Assembly (NCBI GenBank): GCA_964402995.1
Contig: CAYOEA010000008.1
Location: 17,307 to 81,306 of the forward strand
DNA: 64,000 nt
Source of the DNA: GCA-2686295 sp964402995
GTDB lineage: Archaea > Nanobdellota > Nanobdellia > Woesearchaeales > GCA-2686295
Direction: 5' to 3'
Shown: positions 51,181-60,161 of the stretch, one piece after another
How the letters are laid out: each line of letters starts with the position of its first letter
How positions within the stretch are numbered: the stretch's first letter is position 1
Notes under the pieces: model-generated
Seen by the model: the letters and a program-made list of their open reading frames with translations, nothing else
Databases searched by the model: none
What the model was told of the DNA's origin: nothing
Made by a program: the position numbers and the translations under genes

Positions 51181-51303
51181 TATTATTTCCTCCAAGATCG
51201 TGTATTATTATCTTGTAATTATGACTTAAGATTCCACGCTGCTTCTTATCTTTAAAAAGCTTTCCCGTAAATGTGCACAGGTCATCCGTAAACTTTTTAA
51301 GAC

Positions 51304-51317
51304 GAGCATATATGCTC
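51304..51317. promoter_or_regulatory. Perfect 14-bp palindrome in the moxR upstream region
   Basis: GAGCATATATGCTC is fully self-complementary. It lies 124 bp before the moxR ATG and 64 bp before the divergent small gene at 51381. It could be an operator for a dimeric regulator or a hairpin in a long moxR leader; the surrounding spacer has unusually few A/T runs and no supported gene. Confidence 0.4.
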
Positions 51318-51380
51318 ACAAGACAAAGCCTGCCGTGAGCTATTTTAACAAAACACCAAAACATTACTTTAGGTGATAAA

Positions 51381-51593
51381 ATGGCTTTTATTCAAATAAA
51401 CAAAAGAATTTTAGATTTTGATGAATTCAAAAAAGAACAAAAACTAGTCATATCTGACTTGGATATGTATGTGACTGATTTATTCAAAGCATTCAGTTTC
51501 AATAAAACAAAAGAATTTCTTTTTGAATCTGAAAACTTAAATCTTAAAGCTAGAATTATTTTTTCAAAACTTGAATCTGAACTTTTCATATAA
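51381..51593 (+). CDS. Small hypothetical protein, 70 residues
   Basis: The ATG follows an AGGTGA Shine-Dalgarno by 5 bp (TTTAGGTGATAAAATGG), which is good evidence for translation. The product is alternating strand/helix: FIQINKRILDFDEFKKEQKL, VISDLDMYVTDLFKAFSFNK, then a C-terminal ARIIFSKLESELFI. It has no cysteine, membrane helix or signal. It is divergent from moxR. No family is recognised. Confidence 0.55.
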   Translation: MAFIQINKRILDFDEFKKEQKLVISDLDMYVTDLFKAFSFNKTKEFLFESENLNLKARIIFSKLESELFI

Positions 51594-51664
51594 TATACTA
51601 TATATAAAAATTATAGGAATAAGAATAAAAGATTTTAAATATTCACAGTCTTGCTTTTATTGTT

Positions 51665-52315
51665 ATGTATAAGAAATTTGTTTTACTTCAAAATGGCAAC
51701 TTTATTTCATTTGTACTAAGAATTTTATTCTTGAGCATTTTACTCATGTTATTTTTAGTCCCGTCTAGTTTAGCAAATGATCAGGTTGATGTTCACGTTT
51801 TTTATGGCGAAGGTTGTGCCCATTGTAATATCATGATGGATTATCTTGATGAACTTAGGGTTTATTATCCTATGAACATTACAATTCATGAAGTTTACTT
51901 TAATGAAACTAATCGTGATCTTTTCAAAAAGTTCTCTTTTGTTTATAGTTCAAAGTTGCCTGTGATTCCTTCAATTTTTATTGATGATGAATTATTCTTT
52001 GGGTCGGATTTTGAAACTAGAAATAAAATTAATGAAACACTCAAATATTGCTCGGAAAACCTTTGTGTTAATCCTTTAGATAAAACAATTCAGTATTCAA
52101 ATCTTGGAATTGGAATTGGATCTAGTCCTTATTATTCTCCTATAATTTTCTTACCTGTAATCATATTGTTCTTTTCAATCTTCTTTGCATTTAATAATTC
52201 AAAAGTTAGAACTTCAATTAAAAAGAAGCGTTTGACAATTCATTTGATCGCAGACATAATTCTTTTCTTAATTGCAATACTTACATTCATTGGTATTGGA
52301 TATGGCATTTTTTAG
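51665..52315 (+). CDS. Membrane-bound thioredoxin-fold protein
   Basis: In this 216-residue protein an N-terminal membrane or signal helix (about 15-37) is followed by an extracellular thioredoxin domain with the redox pair Cys51 and Cys54 in GEGCAHCNIM and a cis-Pro loop KLPVIPSIFIDD. Two C-terminal helices (about 150-168 and 194-214) surround a short basic loop. It probably forms or reshuffles disulfides in exported proteins, of which the window holds several Cys-rich examples. A second Cys pair (YCSENLC, about 125-131) lies at the end of the thioredoxin domain. Confidence 0.78.
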   Translation: MYKKFVLLQNGNFISFVLRILFLSILLMLFLVPSSLANDQVDVHVFYGEGCAHCNIMMDYLDELRVYYPMNITIHEVYFNETNRDLFKKFSFVYSSKLPVIPSIFIDDELFFGSDFETRNKINETLKYCSENLCVNPLDKTIQYSNLGIGIGSSPYYSPIIFLPVIILFFSIFFAFNNSKVRTSIKKKRLTIHLIADIILFLIAILTFIGIGYGIF

Positions 52316-52363
52316 TTTATCTTTTCAAAAACTTTATAATTAAACTACATCCTTTTATTTTTC

Positions 52364-53209
52364 ATGTTTAATATTAAAGATTCAATTTTAATTTTCCTTA
52401 AAGGTTTATTTATGGGAATTGCAGATATTATTCCTGGTGTTTCAGGCGGTACTATTGCTCTTATCACTGGAATTTATGAACGCTTAATTTCTGCGATTAG
52501 CAGTATTAACAAACTTATCTTAAAACCTTTATCTAAATTACAATTTAAAGAAGCATTTCAAAATATCTTAAAAGTAGACTTTGCACTATTAGTTCCTTTA
52601 GCTATTGGAATAGGCATTGCATTCTTAGCTTTGGCTCATTTGATGGAATACTTACTTCTTAATTGGACTGGTATTACTTATGCTTTCTTTTTTGGTTTAA
52701 TACTTTCATCTGCAATCTTTGTATATAAACAAGCAAGCAAGAACCACAAACGAAATTTTCCTTTTGGAATCTTAGGTTTAATTTTTGCATTTTGGTTTGT
52801 TGGACTTAATGCTTTTGCTTCAAGCCATTCGCTTTTAATACTATTTTTCTCAGGTGCAATTGCAATTTGTGCTATGATTCTACCTGGAATTTCAGGTTCA
52901 TTTATCCTTGTTCTTTTAGGTCAATATGAATTTATGATTTCTGCTTTAAAGAATCTTGTTGTAGATAAAATAGCGGTATTTATGGCTGGAGCTTTAATTG
53001 GTATATTATCTTTTTCAAAACTTTTAGAGTGGCTTCTTAAAAAATACAAATCTCAAACCATGTCTTTTCTTACAGGTATTATGATTGGTTCACTCAGATT
53101 ACCATTCTCAAAACTTGACCTTGGCATTCCTGCAATCTTTATTGAAATATTAGTTGCAATTATTGGTTTTGGTCTTGTTTTTATTCTAGAACGAAAATTT
53201 TCAAACTAG
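52364..53209 (+). CDS. DUF368 membrane protein (PopT-like polyprenyl-phosphate transporter)
   Basis: The 281-residue protein has about eight membrane helices and the two DUF368 half-repeats: ADIIPGVSGGTIALITGIYE near residue 20 and MILPGISGSFILVLLGQYE near 180, with PGVSGG and PGISGS re-entrant motifs facing opposite ways. DUF368 proteins return undecaprenyl phosphate to the cytoplasmic leaflet in bacteria (PopT). The archaeal carrier would be dolichyl phosphate. That fits the many GT-C and archaeosortase genes here, which release the carrier outside. Confidence 0.85.
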   Translation: MFNIKDSILIFLKGLFMGIADIIPGVSGGTIALITGIYERLISAISSINKLILKPLSKLQFKEAFQNILKVDFALLVPLAIGIGIAFLALAHLMEYLLLNWTGITYAFFFGLILSSAIFVYKQASKNHKRNFPFGILGLIFAFWFVGLNAFASSHSLLILFFSGAIAICAMILPGISGSFILVLLGQYEFMISALKNLVVDKIAVFMAGALIGILSFSKLLEWLLKKYKSQTMSFLTGIMIGSLRLPFSKLDLGIPAIFIEILVAIIGFGLVFILERKFSN

Positions 53210-53241
53210 CTTTATAAACTACTTTTATTTCCCGGTTTTTA

Positions 53242-53796
53242 ATGGAATTAAAGAATGCAAGTTTTGAAAATTTAAGATTATTTTGGAATGTATTAAATAA
53301 CAATTTGTTAGATAGAAGTTATGGTAATCCTTATAAAAATGATATTATTGGTTTGGTGCCTGTTGAATTCGATTTAGATCTTGATTCTTATGTTGAAAGT
53401 TATAAGTCTGGATTTATTGCAAGGTCAAAGAAATCAACTATGATGACTGATATTTCTCAAGTGACAGAATTTTTATCTAAAAAAATTATTTTAAGTCATC
53501 ACTTATCTTGTATTTCCTATCCTAGTGAAGATTATCCAAAAAACTCTGCTTTAAGCATTTATTATTCTTCTCTTGAAGGTATTACTTCTACATCGGGAGT
53601 TTTAATTCCAGGAATTAACTATGTTTATACTGCTAATGCTCGCTGGCATAGTGTTTTTGCATCTGAAAAGTTTCAGCCCCCAATTGATGAAATGAATAAA
53701 ATCTCTACTTCTTATTTAAAAAAATTAAAGAATTTTAAAGAGCCAGCATATCTTTTTAAACCTATTAAAACAACTTTTAATCATGTTTCATACTAG
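53242..53796 (+). CDS. Hypothetical protein, 184 residues
   Basis: The protein begins MELKNASFENLRLFWNVLNN and seems soluble. Notable segments are IIGLVPVEFDLDLDSYVESY, FLSKKIILSHHLSCISYPSE and GVLIPGINYVYTANARWHSV. It has one cysteine and no signal or membrane helix. A TATA-like AAACTACTTTTATTT region lies about 20 bp upstream. It follows the DUF368 gene by 32 bp and overlaps the convergent CCA-enzyme gene by 4 bp. I do not recognise a family. Confidence 0.6.
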   Translation: MELKNASFENLRLFWNVLNNNLLDRSYGNPYKNDIIGLVPVEFDLDLDSYVESYKSGFIARSKKSTMMTDISQVTEFLSKKIILSHHLSCISYPSEDYPKNSALSIYYSSLEGITSTSGVLIPGINYVYTANARWHSVFASEKFQPPIDEMNKISTSYLKKLKNFKEPAYLFKPIKTTFNHVSY

Positions 53797-55019
53797 ATTA
53801 ATTTTATAGAATTAACTCTTTCAATTACATATTTATCTTTTAGAATTTCTTTTACTAAATCTTTAGCGTGTCTATATTTTCTTTTTTCTTTTGCAAAAAG
53901 TCTTCCATCTTCCACGTAAGTTTGTTTGTGTTTTTTCTTAAAATTAGTACATCCTTCTTTTGTATTTATTGGCGGTCCTCTAATTATTTGTATTTCACTT
54001 AAAGTTTCTTTTTTCAAAACAAAATATAGTTGTCCTACTTTCTTAAATTCCCAATCAGTATTCATTATTTCAAATTGGTTTCTTTTAATTTGCCTTTTAA
54101 GATGTTCATAAGCTTTCATTATTTTTGATCCTACAACATCTTTTTTCCCTTGTAATGGTTTTGCTTCTATGAAAAATAATTCTTCGTCATCAGAAATTTT
54201 TAAATCAGTTTTCTTAAGTGCAACTATTTTAAATGAGGATTTGCTTGGTTTATCAATAAATTTCTTACATGCAAATTTAAACTTGTCACATTGCTTTTTA
54301 TTTAGCGCTGCTGCTGCATTTCTGTCAGGTTGAACTGGATCTACAATAATTAATGGAGAATGAATTTTTGCATCATCTAACTCTTCAAGTGGTTTTTTTA
54401 GATGTTTTTCAATATCAAATATTTCTTTTTCTTTCCAATTAATAGCTGCGTTTATTAGTTTTTCAAAGCTGCCATAATTTATTATTAGTAAGTCTAGTAT
54501 GTGTCCTGAGAATCCTTTAATGTAACTTTCAGCGCCATATACTTTTGCAGCTTTACAAAACTGTTTTGCAAGTCTAATATCGTCTGCTTGTCCAGCCTTT
54601 AATTTCTTTTTAATATAGTCAACATGAAGTGGACTCATGTCAGTAACATTCACTGCTTGTTTGTAATCTTTTATTTTTAGAACAGGTACAATTTCAAAAA
54701 TAATTCCATCTTCTATTTGGAAGTAATCTCGGCTTCCATGCACTCTTTCAAATTTAAAATTACTGTCAAGTACAGTTTCAAGTATGTCTGATAATCTTTT
54801 ACTTTTATATTCTAAATAGTCAAATCTTACAAATAAATCTGCGTCATAATCATCTTTGATGAATGTCTCTTTTGCAATACTTCCACCTTTAACGCAAACC
54901 GCTTTTACCCCTTTTTCTTTTAGCAAAGTATTGATTTTAGTGACAACTGAATCTACTTTAACCAGTATGCTCATGTCTGGCCTTAGTTTCTCTCTTTGCT
55001 CTTGTAGGATTTCTTTCAT
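53793..55019 (-). CDS. cca: CCA-adding tRNA nucleotidyltransferase, archaeal class I
   Basis: In this 408-residue enzyme the head has VKGGSIAKETFIKDDYDADLF (Gly-Ser and the Asp-x-Asp metal site, residues 43-63), then RVHGSRDYFQI and a third acid in IFEIVPVLKI. MSPLHVDYIKKKL, ESYIKGFSGHILDLLIINYG and VDPVQPDRNAAAAL are class I signatures. It restores the 3' CCA, which fits the two tRNA genes here that do not encode it. Length agrees with archaeal enzymes (about 410-440). Confidence 0.94.
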   Translation of the reverse strand: MKEILQEQREKLRPDMSILVKVDSVVTKINTLLKEKGVKAVCVKGGSIAKETFIKDDYDADLFVRFDYLEYKSKRLSDILETVLDSNFKFERVHGSRDYFQIEDGIIFEIVPVLKIKDYKQAVNVTDMSPLHVDYIKKKLKAGQADDIRLAKQFCKAAKVYGAESYIKGFSGHILDLLIINYGSFEKLINAAINWKEKEIFDIEKHLKKPLEELDDAKIHSPLIIVDPVQPDRNAAAALNKKQCDKFKFACKKFIDKPSKSSFKIVALKKTDLKISDDEELFFIEAKPLQGKKDVVGSKIMKAYEHLKRQIKRNQFEIMNTDWEFKKVGQLYFVLKKETLSEIQIIRGPPINTKEGCTNFKKKHKQTYVEDGRLFAKEKRKYRHAKDLVKEILKDKYVIERVNSIKLI

Positions 55020-55163
55020 TTTTCTTTTTCTTCTTAACAGAATGTTTTATTCTTTTATAAACTTCGGTTTTATTAAATAAAACAATTATTTATTACGAAA
55101 TTGTTAATTTCATTTGCTAGCGCTTACAAATACTAGAATGGTCAAAATACTATTTTTTTTAAA

Positions 55164-55191
55164 GATTCGTAAGGTTTTACACCTTACTTAA
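55164..55191 (+). repeat. Dispersed copy of the hairpin found in the tRNA-Ile repeats
   Basis: GATTC precedes a 7-bp stem GTAAGGT/ACCTTAC with loop TTTAC, followed by TTAA and, after three bases, GCGC. The 80-bp repeats at 20.6 kb have GATTC, stem GTAAGAC/GTCTTAC with loop CTTGT, TTAA and GCGC. Stem pairs 6 and 7 differ on both arms so that pairing is kept. A nearby motif, GCGCT(T/C)AC followed by AGAATGGT, occurs twice, at about 55120 and 55194. Confidence 0.65.
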
Positions 55192-55268
55192 TGGCGCTCA
55201 CCTATGCAAGAATGGTATCGAAAACTATATATACTCTGATGTCTAATTTTTTAAAAAGAGGATAGTTA

Positions 55269-55715
55269 ATGGTTGACAGTGTTTCAGACATAAAAAGAGG
55301 TAGTTCTTCAGATTCTAATATAGCTAGTGCTGTTTCTGACTCTAAAAAATTAACAAAATCTGTCAAAAATCAACTTATTTTAGGTATTGGTTTGTTCTTA
55401 GTTATTGTTGTTATTGCGCTTTTCTTTTTACTTAGAGAAACGCCAGAACCAGAGCTGTATGTTAACCCTGATACTTTTGATGCTTTAGAACACGCTATTC
55501 AAACTCAAAATGTTACTTTATGTGAAGAACTTAATCCTGCTAGAAAGGAGATTTGTTTAAACTCTATTCTTGGCGATTTAATTAAAAACTTTGAAGAAAA
55601 AGAACAACCTGCAGATGAGATTTTTAAAGAAGTTGTTGAATCAGGCGATTCTTCTGCTTGTGAAAAAATTTCAAGTCCAACTCTTAAGGCTGCATGTTTA
55701 AAAAAATCTTCATAA
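55269..55715 (+). CDS. Single-pass membrane protein with CX10-11C repeats
   Basis: A GAGGATAG Shine-Dalgarno precedes the ATG. This 148-residue protein has a Ser/Lys-rich cytoplasmic start, a membrane helix at about 36-58 and an outside domain with two cysteine pairs, LCEELNPARKEIC (10 between) and ACEKISSPTLKAAC (11 between). These are the same C(E/D)-initiated hairpin elements as in the proteins at 5318 and 57988. It is the first of five rightward genes for exported proteins (55269-60161). Function unknown; anchoring or assembly of the later products is possible. Confidence 0.65.
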   Translation: MVDSVSDIKRGSSSDSNIASAVSDSKKLTKSVKNQLILGIGLFLVIVVIALFFLLRETPEPELYVNPDTFDALEHAIQTQNVTLCEELNPARKEICLNSILGDLIKNFEEKEQPADEIFKEVVESGDSSACEKISSPTLKAACLKKSS

Positions 55716-55751
55716 TAAAATAAATATAATTCAAAAAACAGGTGTAAAAAA

Positions 55752-56807
55752 ATGAGGAAGATATTGATTATATTGGCGATTTTGCTAATTATTAATTCTG
55801 CATCCGCTTTGGCTGCTTGTACAGGTGAGTCTACAGTAGATGTTATTGAAGGAATTGCTATTTTAACTGCTTCAAATTATGATTCAGTTGAAAATTGGCA
55901 AGTAACTGCTGGTGATACTCGTAATTATCCTAATATCTTTTCTAACGAAGTTGGTTGTACTGTTACTTTTGATCTTCCGTTTCCAGGTGTTTATACTGTT
56001 TCATTTGATAATGCAGGAGGTGCAGGTACTGATTCTATTCAAGTAACTGTTATTGATACTTTAGATCCATCTGTTGGTTTTGGTCATGAATGTTATGAAC
56101 TTGACATGGGTAATTGTGGCGATATTCATGCGTATGGATATATTCAAGCAACTGAAAGTTTAGAGGCAGAAGAGATGATAATTAATTCCAGAGTTCATTC
56201 TTTTAATCAATTTTCTTTGGGTGATTATTATGCTGTTCCTTATCCTGAAGTTTTTATGAATTCAACTTTTGTAAGTTTACCTGAAGTAGAGATAACTCAT
56301 GACTTAGATGTTCTTGGTATTATTAAAGGGAATGCAGGTACTGTTACTATTGAAGGTGCACAAATTACTGGCGATTTATCAGTTCAAAGTTCTTCTTATC
56401 TTTACAGACTTAATACTATTGCTAATAATGGAAACCCAATAACTATTGTTGGTGATTTGGATGTTTTAGGTGAAGTTCTTGTTGCTGATCTTTTAACAAC
56501 TACTAATTTAACAGTTCTTGGTTTGGCTGTTGTGGCTAACCAGTTAACTGCAGATTCCGCTCATATTGAAAGCAATATTGTTAGTGATGGTTCAATTCGT
56601 CTTACTGGCGCTGAAGATCGTTTTGTTGGACATTTGAATTTAAGACATTCTTGTGATTCTTTGTCTCCTAGAATGTATGAAGAAGGTACTGGTATATTCG
56701 TAATTGAACTGGGCGATGATTCTATCCTTTGTCCTGATTGGAGTCTTTGTTCGTGGGATGGAGATTGCACTTCTAATAATTGTACTAGTGGCTATTGTAA
56801 TCCATAA
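55752..56807 (+). CDS. Exported beta-repeat protein, 351 residues
   Basis: AGGTG 8 bp before the ATG serves as ribosome site. A signal peptide (MRKILIILAILLIINSASALA) is followed by an Ig-like domain (about 25-105, VYTVSFDNAGGAGTDSIQVT) and then a run of short strands of the type GDLDVLGEVLVADLLTTTN (about 150-290), as in beta-solenoid proteins. The C-terminus has three closely spaced Cys pairs in a CSWDGDC-CTSGYC module. It is related in plan to the next gene product. Probably a cell-surface structural protein. Confidence 0.65.
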   Translation: MRKILIILAILLIINSASALAACTGESTVDVIEGIAILTASNYDSVENWQVTAGDTRNYPNIFSNEVGCTVTFDLPFPGVYTVSFDNAGGAGTDSIQVTVIDTLDPSVGFGHECYELDMGNCGDIHAYGYIQATESLEAEEMIINSRVHSFNQFSLGDYYAVPYPEVFMNSTFVSLPEVEITHDLDVLGIIKGNAGTVTIEGAQITGDLSVQSSSYLYRLNTIANNGNPITIVGDLDVLGEVLVADLLTTTNLTVLGLAVVANQLTADSAHIESNIVSDGSIRLTGAEDRFVGHLNLRHSCDSLSPRMYEEGTGIFVIELGDDSILCPDWSLCSWDGDCTSNNCTSGYCNP

Positions 56808-56813
56808 TAAAAA

Positions 56814-57986
56814 ATGATTTTTAAAAAATTATCAATAATAATTATTTTCTCTTTACTAGTTATCCCTTTTTCTCAAGCAGCATTTGATCAAAATGATTTT
56901 TATTTAGACCCTGCAAGTAAAAATGTTGGATTTTATGATTGTAATACTATAGAGCCTGTTCAAAATTCTTATATTTGTTCAAACCCAATGGATCCTTGTA
57001 TTATTGAAGAAGGTGCAACTTATTGGATTTGTGCTGCGGGAGATAATTATGCTGATTGTCCGGCTGATAGTCGTTTGCATTCTGATTGTTATTCTCAAGA
57101 AAATTATTTAGGAACTCCTCCACCATCAATTTCTTTTTTAGAAGCAGATTATCAACTTCCTCTTTTTTATTTAGCTATTAAAGTGGATGTTCCTTTAGTT
57201 ACTTCAGAGTCTTTAGTTCATCTTAGATATACAAGGGATTCTGGATCATACAATATTTTAGCTGATGGTTATTTTGAAGTTCAAAATAATATTATAAGTC
57301 CTCATTCTTGTTCTGGTATAGATACATCTGCCTCTGGTGCTTGTTCGCCAAATGTTGTTGCTAATGATAATCTTATTGGTTGGCATGGAACTGGCGGCAT
57401 TGATGCTTATGCTGAGTGGGCTTATATTGCTGATCGGCTCCACATTAATGATTCCTCATCTGGTTTAACTATTGGACTTTTCTCTAATCCATTAATTCCG
57501 CCAGTTATTTCTGTTAATAATATTTTAACTTTATTTAATATTAGTAACGTTTTATTCAATGGTGATTTAACAATGACTGGGATTCTTGGAGATTACGTTG
57601 ATTCAATAGTTTATTTTGATGATAATGTAAACTTTACAGAGACTCTTGTTGTTGATGGTCCTGCTGATATTGGTGATGCTGTTCTTTTACAAAATGAATT
57701 TGATCCAGTGAGTTCTGATGAAGATATCGTTGCAAATTTTGATATGAATGTTCAAGATAATACTACTGCTTTACTTGTATCTGTTGGTGATTCTTTAGAA
57801 ACTGATGAATTAGTTGTAAAAAATAATTTGATATTAGGAACTGGTGGTATGACTTCAAATGGTGATGTTAGAACTAACTCTTTTAGAGGAGCTCTAATTC
57901 CAACTCTAAATTGTGCAGGTCATACTGAAATTGTTTCAGAAATTGATGGCAGTGTAAGTGTAATTTTAGGAGGTAGTACTTGTTAA
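56814..57986 (+). CDS. Exported beta-repeat protein, 390 residues
   Basis: A signal peptide (MIFKKLSIIIIFSLLVIPFS, cleavage near SQA-A) leads to a Cys-containing N-domain (FYDCN, YICSNPMDPC, YWICAAGD, DCPAD) and strand-rich C-terminal half with LFNGDLTMTGILGDYVDSIV, TLVVDGPADIGDAVLL and DELVVKNNLILGTGG, again beta-solenoid-like. It ends with a Cys two residues from the last Ser-Thr (GGSTC). Spacing to the upstream gene is 6 bp and to the next 1 bp, so the five genes are one transcription unit. Function unknown. Confidence 0.65.
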   Translation: MIFKKLSIIIIFSLLVIPFSQAAFDQNDFYLDPASKNVGFYDCNTIEPVQNSYICSNPMDPCIIEEGATYWICAAGDNYADCPADSRLHSDCYSQENYLGTPPPSISFLEADYQLPLFYLAIKVDVPLVTSESLVHLRYTRDSGSYNILADGYFEVQNNIISPHSCSGIDTSASGACSPNVVANDNLIGWHGTGGIDAYAEWAYIADRLHINDSSSGLTIGLFSNPLIPPVISVNNILTLFNISNVLFNGDLTMTGILGDYVDSIVYFDDNVNFTETLVVDGPADIGDAVLLQNEFDPVSSDEDIVANFDMNVQDNTTALLVSVGDSLETDELVVKNNLILGTGGMTSNGDVRTNSFRGALIPTLNCAGHTEIVSEIDGSVSVILGGSTC

Positions 57987-57987
57987 A

Positions 57988-58647
57988 ATGACTAGTAGAA
58001 AACTTGTTATAGTTTCATTCTTAATTCTAATAATTGTAATTGCAGTTGTATTATTATTCACTCCGAGAAATGATGACACACCTGTTGCTGTAAATAACTC
58101 TCAAGCACCTGTAAAACCAACTATTGAGAATTCTATTAATAAAACAAAAGAAATTTTTGAGAAAGCATCTATTGAAGATTTAAAATTATTATCAGCTGCT
58201 CTTAGAACTGATGATATTTTATTATGTGAAGAAATATTGGATTTAAATACGAAAAGAAATTGTTTAGGATTCTTTTTATCAGATGAAGAACTTGCAAGAT
58301 TAAATTATTTAGAACCTATAAAAGATGAAGTCGTGTCGACTAACAACTTAGATTTACAAACTGATTCTATTTTAAATAATGATTTCGCGATAGTTGGATC
58401 TACTCCTTCAAATAATTGGTTTAATGACTTTTTGTGGCTTGGCTTAGTAATCGCAATATTTATAATAGTGTTTTACGCTATAACTGATTACAGGCACAAA
58501 ACTCAAGTTAAACATCATGATAAATTATTTATTCATATCAAGTCAGAACTTAAAACTGGTAAAACTAAAGCACAAATAAAATTAAGTCTTTTTCATGTTG
58601 GTTGGAAGAAAGCCCTCGTCGAAGAAGCATTTAAGAAGGTAAAATGA
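57988..58647 (+). CDS. Two-helix membrane protein with one CX11C element
   Basis: The 219-residue protein has an N-terminal membrane helix (7-26), an outside domain with LLCEEILDLNTKRNC (11 between the cysteines), a second helix at about 148-166 and a cytoplasmic tail (KSELKTGKTKAQIKLSLFHV, then GWKKALVEEAFKKVK) that resembles a short SHOCT- or UBA-like three-helix module. It shares the CX11C element with the proteins at 5318 and 55269. The stop overlaps the start of the next gene (ATGA). It may organise the exported products at the membrane. Confidence 0.65.
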   Translation: MTSRKLVIVSFLILIIVIAVVLLFTPRNDDTPVAVNNSQAPVKPTIENSINKTKEIFEKASIEDLKLLSAALRTDDILLCEEILDLNTKRNCLGFFLSDEELARLNYLEPIKDEVVSTNNLDLQTDSILNNDFAIVGSTPSNNWFNDFLWLGLVIAIFIIVFYAITDYRHKTQVKHHDKLFIHIKSELKTGKTKAQIKLSLFHVGWKKALVEEAFKKVK

Positions 58648-60161
58648 AAATAAACAATTATGCAAAAATAAGTTTGATGATTATAGTAGCAATGATTACT
58701 GTTTTAGTTAATGTTGATGAGGTAATAGCGCCACCTACAGATGCATTTTGCATTCCAAACTATAAGGGTGACTATGGTTATATAGGTAATTCTTTAACTG
58801 AATGTCCTTATGGAGATGAATGTCAAGCATTTGAATCTTGTGAAGTGTTATCACAGTATGATTTTTGGTGTAATGTTGGTGATGATTGTTGCGATGCTGC
58901 AGGTTATTCTGTTATTAATCGGTATCGTGATGCTGATAAAGATTATTCTGCTTTAACTCCTGGAATGATTGATTATTGTTATAATACAAATTCGGATCTA
59001 TCGCAGTATGCTTTTAGACTTACGTCTTCGGGTGTTGATTGTGATGATACAGACCCTACAGTTCAAACTGCATTCCAAAGTTGGTGTGATTTAGATCCTG
59101 GTAGTCCTATTGGAGATGGTCATTTTTATGCAACAACTGCTAGTTGTTCTGTTCCTGATGGTTGTCAGCAAACTGATCCTGGTTATGGATATAATTTGGA
59201 TTGTGATGATAATAATAGACTTATTTATCCAGGTGTTCAAGAACATTGTGCTGATGAAATTAATTGGAATTGTCAAGGAGGTGCTCATTCAACGACTTAT
59301 CCAGATAATTGTATTGGAGCTTGCTCATCTACTACTACTGAAGTCTTAGACTGTCTAAATTATGAAGTTTATGGGAAAACTCCGACAGGCAGTGGTCCTT
59401 ATTGCCACGATACTACTACTAAATGTTTGCTTTCAACCGCTTATTGTGTTGAAGTTTCGGATGGTTATAGAATTTGTGCTGATAGTGGTCACTTAAATAT
59501 TTGTAATCCTACTGGTGATCCAGATAATTGGCGTCAAGAAGCTTGTTCTAATTCAGATTATTCTTATTGTTATGATCCAGTCGGAAATACTCAAGCAAGT
59601 TGTGTGCAATGTCATCAACCTTATCATTGTAATACTAATCTTGATGGTCCTATATGTGATGATTTTGAATGTGTTGAATGCACTTTAGATTCTCATTGTT
59701 CATCTTCAACACCTAATTGTTATGTTGATATTGCTGATCATAAAAATAATGCGTGTGTAGGTTGTGTTAATGATGCTGATTGTTCTGGCACTGATAGATG
59801 TCAAACTGTTAATAGTGGTCAGTCTAATACTTATAGAGAATGTCAAAATTGTGTTTATGATACTGATTGTCCAATAGGTGTTGGTAATCCTATTAATGCT
59901 CAAACTCAATGTGCAATGCCAAATACTGCTTGGTCTTGTTGTGATGATGGTTACAATTGGACTTCGCAATCTGGTTGTTTTACAGCTAATACTGATTGTA
60001 CTGTTCCTGGCACTATTTATTCTAATGGTGATTATTGTTGTCCTTGGTGTTCTTTAGGTTATGATTATCATTGTAGATTCACCACTGATTATTTTGAACC
60101 TGGTGGCGGACTTGGTGGTGGAGATGGCCGTGAAGGTGGTGGCGGAGAAGCTGGCGGGTAA
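58644..60161 (+). CDS. Exported Cys-rich protein with calcium-type loops and Gly-rich tail
   Basis: This 505-residue protein follows the upstream gene with a 4-bp overlap. A signal peptide (to about residue 30, VIAPPTDAF) precedes about 50 cysteines. RYRDADKDYSAL and DCDDTDPTV, then LDCDDNNRLIYPGVQEHC are the repeated DCDD-x-n-YPG modules known from putative metal-binding MopE-type domains. Several short CXXC modules of the type CVECTLDSHCSSSTPNC follow. The end is GGGLGGGDGREGGGG plus EAGG, with no anchor. A disulfide-rich surface or matrix protein that binds calcium is likely. Confidence 0.7.
   Translation: MKINNYAKISLMIIVAMITVLVNVDEVIAPPTDAFCIPNYKGDYGYIGNSLTECPYGDECQAFESCEVLSQYDFWCNVGDDCCDAAGYSVINRYRDADKDYSALTPGMIDYCYNTNSDLSQYAFRLTSSGVDCDDTDPTVQTAFQSWCDLDPGSPIGDGHFYATTASCSVPDGCQQTDPGYGYNLDCDDNNRLIYPGVQEHCADEINWNCQGGAHSTTYPDNCIGACSSTTTEVLDCLNYEVYGKTPTGSGPYCHDTTTKCLLSTAYCVEVSDGYRICADSGHLNICNPTGDPDNWRQEACSNSDYSYCYDPVGNTQASCVQCHQPYHCNTNLDGPICDDFECVECTLDSHCSSSTPNCYVDIADHKNNACVGCVNDADCSGTDRCQTVNSGQSNTYRECQNCVYDTDCPIGVGNPINAQTQCAMPNTAWSCCDDGYNWTSQSGCFTANTDCTVPGTIYSNGDYCCPWCSLGYDYHCRFTTDYFEPGGGLGGGDGREGGGGEAGG

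Noticed and set aside
51170..51364. 64-codon ORF upstream of moxR
   Set aside because: It overlaps the moxR start and Shine-Dalgarno in another frame, has no ribosome site of its own and resembles translated spacer.
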